Assembly: GCA_019930625.1 (NCBI GenBank)
Contig: CP082844.1
Coordinates: 2,790,001 to 2,854,000, forward strand
Source: Nocardia asteroides
GTDB taxonomy: Bacteria; Actinomycetota; Actinomycetes; Mycobacteriales; Mycobacteriaceae
Reading direction: 5' to 3'
Length of the DNA stretch: 64,000 nucleotides
Below are positions 22,308 through 30,779 of the stretch, one piece after another. Below the pieces are notes generated by a model. It saw only the letters and a program-made list of their open reading frames with translations. It searched no databases and was not told where the DNA came from. The translations under genes and the position numbers were made by a program. Position 1 is the stretch's first letter, and the number at the start of each line of letters is the position of its first letter.

Positions 22308-22871
22308 TCACTCCTTGGCGCGGTAGCGGCGCACCTTGCTGAGGTTGCCGCAGCGGTCCATCGAGCACCAGCGGCGACGGCCGGGACGCGAGGCATCGAC
22401 GAACAGCAAGCCGCAATCCTGGGCGGCGCAGACCCGGATGCGGTCGGCCAGCGGGCTGGTGAACAGGTCGATGGCGTCGCGGGCGAGCGTGGACAGCGCC
22501 GCGGACGCCGTCGCGTCGGCGAAGCCGCCGGTGCCGTCGAGCCGGAGTTCCGGGATCAGCGGGGGCTGGGCGGCGACGGCGTTGATCGCCGCGATGTTCC
22601 CCGGCGACAACTGCTCGCCCGTCGCGAGGCCGTACGCCGTGCCGGCGATCGCGGCACGCAGCGTCCGCATCGTCGGCAGATCCGATTCCTCGGCTGTCAG
22701 CTCGTCCAGTTCGAGGATCACGCCGAGGAACCGGCGCAGATCCTCGACGGTGTGCATGATCTCCCACACCGCGAGCTCGCCTTCGCCGCCGGTGTGCACG
22801 AGGTCGAGGGCGGCTCGTCCCGTACGGAAGCGGCGGCGCAGATCGGGTGGCAGGCTGGCGCGGGATTGCAT
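22308..22871 (-). CDS. CGNR zinc finger (ABATE domain) putative regulator
   Basis: This 187-residue protein has an N-terminal ABATE domain (TGRAALDLVHTGG near residue 20) and a C-terminal CGNR zinc finger. The metal ligands are visible in VCAAQDCGLLF and WCSMDRCGNLSKVRRYR. CGNR proteins are thought to bind DNA and regulate stress or metabolite genes. It is divergent from a RidA gene only 30 bp away, with an imperfect palindrome in the gap, and lies upstream of the NmrA-like gene on the same strand. Confidence 0.88.
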   Translation of the reverse strand: MQSRASLPPDLRRRFRTGRAALDLVHTGGEGELAVWEIMHTVEDLRRFLGVILELDELTAEESDLPTMRTLRAAIAGTAYGLATGEQLSPGNIAAINAVAAQPPLIPELRLDGTGGFADATASAALSTLARDAIDLFTSPLADRIRVCAAQDCGLLFVDASRPGRRRWCSMDRCGNLSKVRRYRAKE

Positions 22872-22874
22872 GAC

Positions 22875-22889
22875 ACTAGTTTAACTGGT
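22875..22889. promoter_or_regulatory. Imperfect palindrome between CGNR and RidA genes
   Basis: ACTAGTT-T-AACTGGT has 6 of 7 paired positions and is centred in the 30-bp gap between the two divergent starts. With so little room, both promoters must overlap it, so a protein bound here would control both genes. The CGNR protein is the obvious candidate, by position only. Confidence 0.45.
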
Positions 22890-22901
22890 TACATTGCTCG
22901 C

Positions 22902-23303
22902 ATGACGATCAGCACGCACATCAATCCCGAAACGCTGCACAGCAACCCGGCTTTCACCCAGGTCGTGCGGGTGTCGGCCGCCGCGGACACGATCTACGTC
23001 GGCGGGCAGAACGGAGTGGACGCTTCCGGTCGCGTCGTCGGCCCGGACGTCGCCTCCCAGGCCCGCCAGGCTTTCGCGAACCTGCAGACGTGTCTCGCCG
23101 CCGCGGGCGCCTCGATCGAGCACGTGGTGAAGTGGACGATCCTGGTCCGCGAGGGCGAGCCGCTGCAGGACGGATTCGCCGCGTTCGGCGAGGTATGGGG
23201 CAACCGCCCGAACCCGCCCGCGATCACTGTCGCCCAGGTCGCGGGTTTCGCGGTGCCCGGCGCCGTCTGCGAGATCGAAGCCGTGGCCGCCGTTCCGGCC
23301 TGA
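22902..23303 (+). CDS. RidA family (YjgF/YER057c/UK114) protein
   Basis: This 133-residue RidA-type protein belongs to a family of trimeric enamine/imine deaminases that clear reactive 2-aminoacrylate. Family marks are IYVGGQNGVDASG, QARQAFANLQTCLAAAGAS and the NPPAITVAQVAGF region. The usual catalytic Arg of true RidA (in the C-PAR-x-x-V segment) is replaced here by an NPPA sequence, so it probably belongs to a side branch with a different function. It is divergent from the CGNR regulator, 30 bp away. Confidence 0.88.
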   Translation: MTISTHINPETLHSNPAFTQVVRVSAAADTIYVGGQNGVDASGRVVGPDVASQARQAFANLQTCLAAAGASIEHVVKWTILVREGEPLQDGFAAFGEVWGNRPNPPAITVAQVAGFAVPGAVCEIEAVAAVPA

Positions 23304-23309
23304 ACCCGG

Positions 23310-24260
23310 TCACTCGACCGCCGCGGCGAGGCGGGCGGCGAGCTCGCGAATGTGCGTGACGAGTTCTGGTGGTTCGTGCACCCGGAACGGGAAGCCGAAG
23401 GTGGCGACGTAGATCGCCAGTTCGTCGAGCGAGTTGGCGCCGGTCCGGAGCACGCAGCTCGCGGCGTCCCGCGCCTCGATGACGCCGACGGTCGGCGCGA
23501 TGCGCTCGGCGGCCACCTCCGCTGGAACGCTCATGGTGATGCGGGCGGCGTAGCGGTACGGCGCGGTGGTGACGCCGCGGGTGAGGTATCCGGACAGGTC
23601 CGCGTCGGGTGCTTCGCGCGGGGTGAAACGGGGTCCGGTCGGGATGCGCGGATGGAGGCGGTCGACGCGATAGGTGCGCCAATCCGCCCGGTCGACGTCC
23701 CAGCCGATGAGGTACCACCGCCTGCCCGTGTGTGCCAGGCGGTGCGGTTCCGTGGTGCGCGACGACATGGCGCCGTCGTGATCGCGATAGTCGAAGCGCA
23801 GACGGTGCTGATCGCGAATGGCGGCGGCGACGGCGGTGAGCACGTCGGGATCGACGGTGGGCCCGCCCGCGGGCACCGTGACCGTCGCGGCCTGGAGCGT
23901 GCCGACGCGGTAGCGCAGCCGCGCGGGCAGCACTTGCTCGAGTTTGGCGAGAGCCCGCAGCGAACTGTCCTCGATGCCCGCGATGGTGCCGCCCGCCGCG
24001 GTGCGCAGGCCGAGCGCCACAGCGACCGCCTCGTCGTCGTCCAGCAGCAACGGAGGCAGTTTCGCCCCCGCGCCGAGCCGGTACCCCGCCACACCGGGCG
24101 TCGCGTCCACCGGATAGCCCAGCGTGCGCAGCTTGTCGATGTCCCGGCGGACGGTGCGCACGTCCACCTCGAGTCGTTCGGCGAGTTCGGCGCCGGTCCA
24201 ATCGCGGGGCGTCTGCAACAGCGACAGCAGGCGCAGCAGCCGCGCCGAGGTTTCCAACAT
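23310..24260 (-). CDS. WYL-domain (YafY-type) transcriptional regulator
   Basis: This 316-residue regulator has an N-terminal HTH_11/DeoR-like helix-turn-helix (TGAELAERLEVDVRTVRRDIDKL, residues 22-44), a central linker and a WYL domain (GRRWYLIGWD near residue 179), followed by the WCX C-terminal extension. WYL domains sense small ligands or nucleic acids. The ATG at 24260 is used. It is divergent from an epoxide hydrolase gene across 62 bp containing a long interrupted inverted repeat, so regulation of that gene is the simplest inference. Confidence 0.9.
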   Translation of the reverse strand: MLETSARLLRLLSLLQTPRDWTGAELAERLEVDVRTVRRDIDKLRTLGYPVDATPGVAGYRLGAGAKLPPLLLDDDEAVAVALGLRTAAGGTIAGIEDSSLRALAKLEQVLPARLRYRVGTLQAATVTVPAGGPTVDPDVLTAVAAAIRDQHRLRFDYRDHDGAMSSRTTEPHRLAHTGRRWYLIGWDVDRADWRTYRVDRLHPRIPTGPRFTPREAPDADLSGYLTRGVTTAPYRYAARITMSVPAEVAAERIAPTVGVIEARDAASCVLRTGANSLDELAIYVATFGFPFRVHEPPELVTHIRELAARLAAAVE

Positions 24261-24267
24261 GAGAGAA

Positions 24268-24307
24268 GTCTGCCCGAGAGCTAGGGCGATAGTTGTCCTA
24301 GGCAGAC
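24268..24307. promoter_or_regulatory. Nested inverted repeat between WYL and epoxide hydrolase genes
   Basis: GTCTGCC (24268-24274) pairs with GGCAGAC (24301-24307), and an inner CTAGG (24281-24285) pairs with CCTAG (24297-24301). The right half reads as one block, CCTAGGCAGAC, while the left half is split by six bases. It fills most of the 62-bp divergent gap, as expected for an operator of the WYL regulator. Confidence 0.5.
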
Positions 24308-24322
24308 TATAACGTCGAAGGC

Positions 24323-25477
24323 ATGAGCAACGAGATCAAGCCGTTCCGTATCGACATCCCCCAGCAGCAGCTCGACGACCTGCGTTCTCGTCTCGACGCC
24401 ACCCGCTGGCCCGCCGCACTGCCCGGCGACGGCTGGGACACCGGCGTGCCGACCGTCTGGCTGCGCGAGCTGGTCGAGTACTGGCGCACCGAATACGACT
24501 GGCGCGCAGCCGAAGCGCGGCTCAACGAATATCCGCAGTACACGACGGAGATCGACGGGCAGACCATCCACTTCCTGCATGTCCGCTCACCCGAGACCGG
24601 CGCGCTGCCGCTGCTGCTGACGCACGGCTGGCCGGGTTCGGTGGCGGAATTCCTCGACGTCATCGGACCTCTGACCGATCCGAGCGCGCACGGTGGCGAT
24701 CCGTCCGACGCGTTCCATCTGGTCATCCCGTCGCTGCCGGGATTCGGATTCTCCGGGCCGGTCGCCGAGGCAGGGTGGACGATCGATCGGATCGCCGCGG
24801 CGTGGGCCGAGCTCATGCGCAGACTGGGCTACGAGCGCTATGGCGTGCAGGGCGGCGACATCGGAGCGGCGGTGAGCCCGCAGGTCGGCCGGACGGCGCC
24901 GGGCCAGGTGATCGGCGTGCACGTCAACGGAGGGCCCGGCCCGCACCCGCCGCTGCCGCTCGCGGAGGAGGAGCTGGCGAGCCTCACCGACCTGGAACGC
25001 GACCGCATCGGGCGGATCGAGGCATTCATGCAAGAGGAGTTCGGCTACATCGCCATCCAATCCACGCGCCCGCAGGCGCTGGCATACGGACTGATCGATT
25101 CGCCGGTGGGGCAACTGGCCTGGATCATGGACAAGTTCCGGGAGTGGACGCATCCGCGCGGCGTCGAGCCGGACAAGATCCTCGACCGGGATCGGCTGCT
25201 GACCAACGCGATGCTCTACTGGCTCACCGGAACCGCGGGCTCGTCGGCCTATGTCGGCTACGCCCAGGAATCGCCGTGGGGCGAGCCGGCGCAGAACTCC
25301 GGCGTGCCGACGGCAGCCCTGGTCTTCGCGCACGACGTCGGCATCCGCCGCTACGCCGAGACCGAGAACACCATCACGCGGTGGACCGACGTCGATCGCG
25401 GCGGCCACTTCGCCGCGATGGAGGAACCCCAGCTGCTCACCACCGACATCCGCGAGTTCTTCCGGGACCTACGCTGA
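24323..25477 (+). CDS. Epoxide hydrolase (EHN-type alpha/beta hydrolase)
   Basis: This 384-residue enzyme has the N-terminal EHN domain of microsomal-type epoxide hydrolases ([17 protein letters not shown]) and an alpha/beta hydrolase core. The oxyanion motif is THGWPGS near residue 93, the nucleophile Asp is in GGDIGAAV near residue 178, and the catalytic His is in [10 protein letters not shown] near the C-terminus. It opens epoxides to diols through an ester intermediate; the physiological substrate is unknown. It is divergent from the WYL regulator, and its 3' end overlaps the convergent carboxyltransferase gene by 9 bp. Confidence 0.92.
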   Translation: MSNEIKPFRIDIPQQQLDDLRSRLDATRWPAALPGDGWDTGVPTVWLRELVEYWRTEYDWRAAEARLNEYPQYTTEIDGQTIHFLHVRSPETGALPLLLTHGWPGSVAEFLDVIGPLTDPSAHGGDPSDAFHLVIPSLPGFGFSGPVAEAGWTIDRIAAAWAELMRRLGYERYGVQGGDIGAAVSPQVGRTAPGQVIGVHVNGGPGPHPPLPLAEEELASLTDLERDRIGRIEAFMQEEFGYIAIQSTRPQALAYGLIDSPVGQLAWIMDKFREWTHPRGVEPDKILDRDRLLTNAMLYWLTGTAGSSAYVGYAQESPWGEPAQNSGVPTAALVFAHDVGIRRYAETENTITRWTDVDRGGHFAAMEEPQLLTTDIREFFRDLR

Positions 25478-27586
25478 ACCGTCGGTCCGCACCTCGCTCG
25501 AAAGGACGGCGTGGCGACGGCTACCGACCGTCGCGGTGAGCTCGCCCGCAGATCGCCAGGAATTCCGTTCCGCGTCGAAGGCTTGCGCCTGCTTCGCGCG
25601 GAAGGCCTCGATGGACGCGGCGTTGTCGGCGAGGAACGCCCGGTAGTCCGCCAGCCGGAATTCTCCGCCCTCGGCTCGAACACGGACGTTGCCCGCGGAG
25701 AAATCGGCGCGCATGTCGAGCAGTTCCTCCGCTTCGACGGGATACCAGCGGATCCGATCGAAATAACGCAATAGCCAGGGCGTTTCGGCTCCTGAAGCGG
25801 TGCGGTCGGCGCCGGGCGCAATCGCGGGCGCGCCGCAGGCTCGGTGATTCCACACCTGCGTGGTACGGCCGACGAACTGGTAGCCCCCCGGCCCCTCCAT
25901 GCCGTAGACACACAGGTAGGCGCCGCCGATGCCCACGGCGTTCTCCGGGGTCCAGGTGCGAGCGGGATTGTATTTCGTGGTGACCAGCCGGTGCCGGGGA
26001 TCGGTGGGGGTGGCGACCGGCGCGCCGAGGTAGACGTCGCCGAGGCCCAGCACCAGGTACTCGGCTCCGAACACGGTGTCGTAGACCTCGGAGACGGAAG
26101 CCAAGCCGTTCATGCGGCGGATGAACTCGATGTTCCACGGGCACCAAGGCGCATCGGCGCGCACGCCGCGCATGTAGCGGGTGATCGCCTCGCGCGTGGA
26201 CGGGTCGTCCCAGGACAGCGGCAGATGGACGACCCGGCTGGGCACGACGAGCTGATCGGAGGCGGGCAGCTGGGTCTCGGCTTCGGCGAGCAGGTCCAGC
26301 AGCGCGGGCACGGACAAGACGTGCGGATCGACCCGAATCTGCAGTGAACGAATGCCGGGGGTCAGCTCGGTCACGCCGCGCACCCCGGCGGCGAGCAGGT
26401 GCTGATGCAGGGCGTGCACACGGGCGCGCAGGCCCAGATCCAACGTCATGGCGCCGTATTCGACCAGCACTGCGTCGTCGCCCGCGCGGCGGTAGGTCAC
26501 CGCGGTTTCGTCGTCGACCTCGGCGCGGCGCAGCACGCCGTCGTCACCGTCGCCGCCCGCCGACAGCACCGTCGGCCACGCGGCGCGGCGCGCGGGCCCG
26601 AGTTCCCGGATCGAGGCGGCGCGGTCACCGCGGACCGGAACGAACCGCACGCTGTCGCCCGCGGACAGTTGGCCGAGCTTCCAGCGGTCGGCCGCCACGA
26701 CGGTGACCGGGCAGACGAAACCGCCGAGACTCGGTCCGTCGGGGCCGAGCAGGATGGGGGTGTCGCCCGTGAAGTCCAACGCGCCCACCGAATACGGGGT
26801 GTCGTGAATATTGGACGGGTGCAGGCCCGCCTCGCCGCCGTCGGCGCGGGCCCATTGCGGCTTCGGCCCGATCAGCCGGACACCGGTGCGGTCGGAGTTG
26901 AAGTGCACCTCGTAGTCGGTGCCGACGATGGTCTCGAAGTCGGCGCGGGTGAAGAACTCCGGAGCGCCGTGCGGGCCCTCGGTGACCGCGAGTTCCCAGC
27001 GCCGGGCCAGCACCGGCTGTTCTTCCATCGGCACGGCAGTCGTGATCCGGCCCCGGTGCGGGGCCAACGGAAGCGATTCACCGGCGCGCAAGGCGCCACC
27101 CGTGCCGCCGCCGAACCGGCCGAGTGTGAAGGTCGCCGCGCTGCCGAGGTATCCGGGCACGTCGATTCCGCCCGCGATCAGCACGTAGCAGCGCATGCCC
27201 GGTCCGCGCACGATGCCGACGTCCAATACGCCGCCCGCGGGTACGGCCAGCGTGCGCCACTGCGGCACGCGGATGCCGTCCACCGTCACGTCGGTCGGAG
27301 CGCCGGTGACGCAAACCCAAGCGGGCGCGGTGAATCGGAGCGCGGGCCCGCCGAGGGTGCATTCCAGTCCGGCGGCGCCTTCGTCGTTGCCGAGCGCTCG
27401 ATTGCCCAGGCGGAACGACAGATCGTCCATCGGGCCCGACGGTGGCACGCCGATGTGCCAGTACCCGATGCGGCCGGGCCAGTCCTGGACGGTGGTCAGC
27501 ATGCCGGGCCGAACGACCTCGACCCGGCCGCGCGCCGGGGACGTGGCCGGTACAGCCCCGGCCACCGGTAGTGCGGCGACGGTCAT
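25469..27586 (-). CDS. Carboxyltransferase part of a urea/guanidine-type carboxylase (AHS2-AHS1), no biotin carboxylase or BCCP domain
   Basis: This 705-residue protein aligns with the central part of urea carboxylase. First comes an AHS2/KipA-like domain ([18 protein letters not shown] near residue 22, [17 protein letters not shown]), then an AHS1/KipI-like domain (from about residue 380: [38 protein letters not shown]). Full-length family enzymes (about 1200 residues) have a biotin carboxylase domain before AHS2 and a biotinyl domain after AHS1; both are missing, and no AMKM biotin motif is present. The ATG overlaps the TGA of the upstream DUF1989 gene, so the start is natural and not a deletion scar. 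It may work with subunits encoded elsewhere, or have another role. Confidence 0.88.
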   Translation of the reverse strand: MTVAALPVAGAVPATSPARGRVEVVRPGMLTTVQDWPGRIGYWHIGVPPSGPMDDLSFRLGNRALGNDEGAAGLECTLGGPALRFTAPAWVCVTGAPTDVTVDGIRVPQWRTLAVPAGGVLDVGIVRGPGMRCYVLIAGGIDVPGYLGSAATFTLGRFGGGTGGALRAGESLPLAPHRGRITTAVPMEEQPVLARRWELAVTEGPHGAPEFFTRADFETIVGTDYEVHFNSDRTGVRLIGPKPQWARADGGEAGLHPSNIHDTPYSVGALDFTGDTPILLGPDGPSLGGFVCPVTVVAADRWKLGQLSAGDSVRFVPVRGDRAASIRELGPARRAAWPTVLSAGGDGDDGVLRRAEVDDETAVTYRRAGDDAVLVEYGAMTLDLGLRARVHALHQHLLAAGVRGVTELTPGIRSLQIRVDPHVLSVPALLDLLAEAETQLPASDQLVVPSRVVHLPLSWDDPSTREAITRYMRGVRADAPWCPWNIEFIRRMNGLASVSEVYDTVFGAEYLVLGLGDVYLGAPVATPTDPRHRLVTTKYNPARTWTPENAVGIGGAYLCVYGMEGPGGYQFVGRTTQVWNHRACGAPAIAPGADRTASGAETPWLLRYFDRIRWYPVEAEELLDMRADFSAGNVRVRAEGGEFRLADYRAFLADNAASIEAFRAKQAQAFDAERNSWRSAGELTATVGSRRHAVLSSEVRTDGSA

Positions 27587-28203
27587 CGCGACACCACCAT
27601 GCGTACGGGAGTCGGGTCGAAGCCGTTGCAGGGGTTGTTGATCTGCGGACAGTTGGAAACCAGTACCAGCGTGTCGATCTCGGCGCGCAACGTGACCCGC
27701 TTGCCCGGCGCGGACAACCCGTCCACGATGCCCAGGGTGCCGTCCGCCTCGACCGGAACGTTCATGAACCAGTTGATGTTCGAGACCAGGTCCCGTTTGC
27801 CCAGGCCCCAGCGCAGGGCTTCGGTGAGGAAGTTCTCCACACAGGCGTGCTGGTGGCGGGTGTGGTGGCCGTAGCGCAGCGTGTTGGACTCCTGTGAGCA
27901 GGCGCCCGCGATGGTGTCGTGATTGCCCACTTCGTCGGCCACGACCGTCATCAGCGCCGTGCCCGCGTCGGTGCGCAGCACGCTGCCGGTGGTCAGGAAG
28001 ATGTTGCGCTGGGCGGCCACCGTTGCCTGCGCGCTGTAGCGCTCGCCGTGGTCGGCCGCCGAGTACAGCAGGCAGTCCACCGCTTGGTTGCCGTGCAGAT
28101 CGATGATCTCCAGGTACTCGCCCGCCCGGATCACGGCCGACCACGGAGCGCGGGCGGGAACGGTCTCGTCGAGCACGACGGTGCGGGCCGCGGTGGAAGT
28201 CAT
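27583..28203 (-). CDS. DUF1989 urea carboxylase-associated protein 2 (carboxyguanidine deiminase-type subunit)
   Basis: This 206-residue DUF1989 protein is of the UAAP2 type. Visible marks are IIDLHGNQAVDCLLYS, the Cys of ACSQESNTLRYGHH, HACVENFLTEAL and SNINWFMNVPV. In characterised guanidine pathways (Schneider et al., Sinn et al.) paired DUF1989 proteins form the carboxyguanidine deiminase CgdAB, which turns carboxyguanidine into allophanate. Its ATG overlaps the TGA of the other DUF1989 gene, and its TGA overlaps the ATG of the carboxyltransferase gene, so all three are translationally coupled. The role here is inferred from family and order. Confidence 0.88.
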   Translation of the reverse strand: MTSTAARTVVLDETVPARAPWSAVIRAGEYLEIIDLHGNQAVDCLLYSAADHGERYSAQATVAAQRNIFLTTGSVLRTDAGTALMTVVADEVGNHDTIAGACSQESNTLRYGHHTRHQHACVENFLTEALRWGLGKRDLVSNINWFMNVPVEADGTLGIVDGLSAPGKRVTLRAEIDTLVLVSNCPQINNPCNGFDPTPVRMVVSR

Positions 28204-28952
28204 GCGGTTACCTCCAGAGTCAGGGCGGCCGTCCAGGCCTGTTCGGTGTTCCGCACGGCACGTCGGTATTCCGGGTCCTCGCCGACCGGGACGGCGAGGT
28301 CTTCCGGCGCGGCCCAGGCGACGACGTCGAGGTCTGTCGCGGGCCGATCGTCGAGGGGATGCGCGGTGTTGGCGATCAGCACGGTGACCGGCAGGTGCAC
28401 GAGCAGATCGACCGAGGAACCGGCGGCGGCGCTGCCGGTCGCGGTGAGCGCTCCGTCCCGCTCCACCCGCACGCCGCGGAAGAACGCGACCGTCGGCCCG
28501 ATGTCCCGTGGTCGCAGGCCGTGTTTGGCGCCCGCGAGCCGCAGCAGCTCGCGGGCCTGGGTGGTCGGGCCGCAGAGCGCGTCGTGGTGGCCGGAGGTGT
28601 CGGCGAGCACGGTGGCCAGGAGGCGGCCCTGGTCCGACAGCAGCGGGTGGCCGCCGCCCAGGTATGCCTGCCACGGCACCTTGAGGGTGTCGGCGACGTT
28701 CAAGCGCTCCCACGGTGCTTCGGCGCGCACCAGCAGCAGATGCGCGCAGGCCGCGCCCTCGGGATCGCGGAGACGGACGCGGGTACCGCGGCCGAGGACG
28801 ACGTTCGCGTAACCGCCCGCGGGAACTCGCTGGGCGAAGGTGATCCTCGAGGTGGTGACCCCGGCGGGCGCGGCGGGCTCCGCGATGGTCGCCGTGGCGG
28901 CCTGCGATCGTGCGTGCGCTCGCGCGCCGGAGGTATTCGCGGTGCTTGTCAC
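28200..28952 (-). CDS. DUF1989 urea carboxylase-associated protein 1 (carboxyguanidine deiminase-type subunit)
   Basis: This 250-residue DUF1989 protein is of the UAAP1 type: ITFAQRVPAGGYANVVLGRG, the HLLLVRAEAPWERLN segment, KVPWQAYLGGGHPLLSDQGR, SGHHDALCGP with a conserved Cys, and VAFFRGVRVERDG. It pairs with the next gene as CgdA/CgdB-type subunits do. The GTG start at 28952 was chosen because AAAGGA lies 6 bases upstream. It lies 71 bp downstream of the permease gene and overlaps the second DUF1989 gene by 4 bp. The N-terminal 25 residues are low complexity and may be disordered. Confidence 0.87.
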   Translation of the reverse strand: MTSTANTSGARAHARSQAATATIAEPAAPAGVTTSRITFAQRVPAGGYANVVLGRGTRVRLRDPEGAACAHLLLVRAEAPWERLNVADTLKVPWQAYLGGGHPLLSDQGRLLATVLADTSGHHDALCGPTTQARELLRLAGAKHGLRPRDIGPTVAFFRGVRVERDGALTATGSAAAGSSVDLLVHLPVTVLIANTAHPLDDRPATDLDVVAWAAPEDLAVPVGEDPEYRRAVRNTEQAWTAALTLEVTA

Positions 28953-29023
28953 GGTGAATCCTTTCGAATGCCGGTTGCGGTGTAGGCGGCCGGGTGCGGC
29001 GGTACACCGCCGCACCCGATCGA

Positions 29024-30559
29024 TCAGGCGGGTTGCGGTGCGGGCTCGGCGTTCACGACGCCGCGCGACCCGCCGACGACGAAGCGGTGCACCAGCACGC
29101 CGACGGTCAGCACCAGCAGCACGAAAAGCGGCGCGGCCCAGCGCATCCACCAACCGCCGCCGTCCGGGGCGTAGACTTCCGTTCGCGGCCAGGCGAGGTT
29201 GATCACCATCGCGACGCCCCAGACCACGGCGAGCGCGTTGACCGGAATGCCGAAGCGGCCCAGGCTGAACAGGCGCGCGTCGGTGCCCGCGTCGGGCAGG
29301 CCGGTGAACCTGCGGACCAGCAGCGGCACCGTCACCAGCAGATAGGCCAGGTACAGCGTGACGATGCAGACGCTGGCCAGTGTCGCGAACATCGCGGCGT
29401 TGCCGAGGTTGAGCACCAGTAGCCCGATGCCGAGCACGCCGATCACCACGGCGGGCAGCGCAGGCGTGCCGTATCGCGGGTGCACGGCGGCGAGCCTGCT
29501 CGCGAACGGCAGCTTCCCGTCCCGCGCCATGGAGAACATCAGCCGCGAGCCCGCGGTCTGGATCGCGAGGGTGCACACGGTGACCGCGACCGCGACGCAG
29601 CCGAGCAGCACCTTGCCCGCCGGGCTGTCCAACTTCGCGGTGAGCACGTAGGCCAGGCCGTCGGAGGCCAGCGCGCCGTCGGACAGGCTCGGTGCGGCCA
29701 TCAGCGCGCCGAGCAGCATCAGCCCGCCACCCAGCGCCGAGACCGCCAGCGCCGTGAGAATGGTGCGTGGCGCCACCCTGCGGGGATTCCTGGTCTCCTC
29801 GGAAAGCTCACCGGCCGAGTCGAATCCGACCATCACGTATGCCGCCATCAGCCCGGACACCAAGAACGCGGCCCAGTAGGGGCCCGGTGCGGCCTGATCG
29901 GTCCGCAACACCACGCCGGGCCCGCGCTCGGCGGTGGTGAAGAACAGCGCGATGATCGCCAGGACGCCGACGATCTCGATGGTGACGCCGATCGAATTGA
30001 TCCGCGCCATCAGATCGATGCCGACAACGTTGATCAGCGTGGTCACCGCCAGCAGGATGCTGCCGAGCAGCACGGCATTGGTCGCGCCGGACGGCGAGGT
30101 CAGCGCGGTGTCGGAGCCGACGAGCTGGAATCCGCTCCAGATCGAGGGCAGTACCACCTGCAGTGCGATCGCCGCCGCGGCGGCCGTGACGATCTGCGCG
30201 ATGATCATCATCCAGCCCGCGAACCAGCCGACGAGTTCGCCGCCGAGCCGCCGGGACCACTGGTAGATACAGCCCGAGATCGGATAGCGCGCGGCCAGTT
30301 CGGCGAAGTTGAGCGCGACGAGGAACTGGCCGGCGAACACGATCGGCCAGGTCCAGAAGAAGGCGGCTCCGCCGAACGAATAGCCGAAGCCGAAGAACTG
30401 GAAGATCGTGGTGAGGATGGAGACGAACGAGAACCCGGCCGCGAACGAGGCGTAGCGGCCGAGCTTTCGGTGTAGGACGGGCTGGTAGCCGAACCGGGCG
30501 AGGTCGGCGCTGTCACCCGTGAGGTCGGGGGGCGAGGTCGGGGCGAGCGTGGTTGCCAT
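29024..30559 (-). CDS. APC family amino acid/amine permease of the urea carboxylase-type operon
   Basis: This 511-residue integral membrane transporter has about 12 hydrophobic segments and a cytosolic N-terminus. The APC signature is visible in helix 1 (SFVSILTTIFQFFGFGYSFGG) and in the AELAARYPISGCIYQW motif. It is the first gene of the operon with the DUF1989 pair and the carboxyltransferase, so it probably imports the substrate or a related nitrogen compound; the substrate cannot be read from sequence. It is divergent from a TetR gene, and the palindrome at 30586-30603 lies 27 bp upstream of its start. Confidence 0.9.
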   Translation of the reverse strand: MATTLAPTSPPDLTGDSADLARFGYQPVLHRKLGRYASFAAGFSFVSILTTIFQFFGFGYSFGGAAFFWTWPIVFAGQFLVALNFAELAARYPISGCIYQWSRRLGGELVGWFAGWMMIIAQIVTAAAAAIALQVVLPSIWSGFQLVGSDTALTSPSGATNAVLLGSILLAVTTLINVVGIDLMARINSIGVTIEIVGVLAIIALFFTTAERGPGVVLRTDQAAPGPYWAAFLVSGLMAAYVMVGFDSAGELSEETRNPRRVAPRTILTALAVSALGGGLMLLGALMAAPSLSDGALASDGLAYVLTAKLDSPAGKVLLGCVAVAVTVCTLAIQTAGSRLMFSMARDGKLPFASRLAAVHPRYGTPALPAVVIGVLGIGLLVLNLGNAAMFATLASVCIVTLYLAYLLVTVPLLVRRFTGLPDAGTDARLFSLGRFGIPVNALAVVWGVAMVINLAWPRTEVYAPDGGGWWMRWAAPLFVLLVLTVGVLVHRFVVGGSRGVVNAEPAPQPA

Positions 30560-30585
30560 GGGCGGTCCTTCGGCGTGCGACCAAT

Positions 30586-30603
30586 AACTATCAGCCGATA
30601 GTT
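30586..30603. promoter_or_regulatory. Palindrome upstream of the permease operon
   Basis: AACTATC-AGCC-GATAGTT has perfect 7-bp arms. It lies 27 bp before the permease ATG, where a repressor would block transcription of the operon. The divergent TetR protein is the likely ligand. Confidence 0.6.
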
Positions 30604-30679
30604 TTGCGGGCGCGATCGCGCTTCCGGTGACCTGCGTGTATCGCTTCTGGTGCGTCCGGTAACTTCTGTGTTGCCGTTA

Positions 30680-30699
30680 TTTCTGTCAAATGACAGAAA
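30680..30699. promoter_or_regulatory. Perfect 9-bp-arm palindrome in front of the TetR gene
   Basis: TTTCTGTCA-AA-TGACAGAAA has perfect arms. It covers the ATG at 30690, which argues that this ATG is not the start of the TetR gene. It differs in sequence from the palindrome near the permease, so two different proteins may act on this 220-bp divergent region. Confidence 0.65.
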
Positions 30700-30779
30700 C
30701 CGCACCGCTCGTCGTGCCGAAACGACGCGGACGACTACCGCGTCGGAGCGCGCCCGCGGCTACCTGCCAGAATGAGGCG

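Noticed and set aside
30560..30680. Possible guanidine riboswitch in front of the permease operon
   Set aside because: Given the gene set I looked for guanidine-I, -II and -III patterns on the minus strand. Only a short CCGGACG match was seen, without the rest of any consensus. A covariance-model search would decide.
30641..30680. Possible GlnR box (GTAAC half-sites) upstream of the nitrogen-type operon
   Set aside because: GGTAAC and GTTGCC are loosely placed and do not match the two-half-site consensus well enough.
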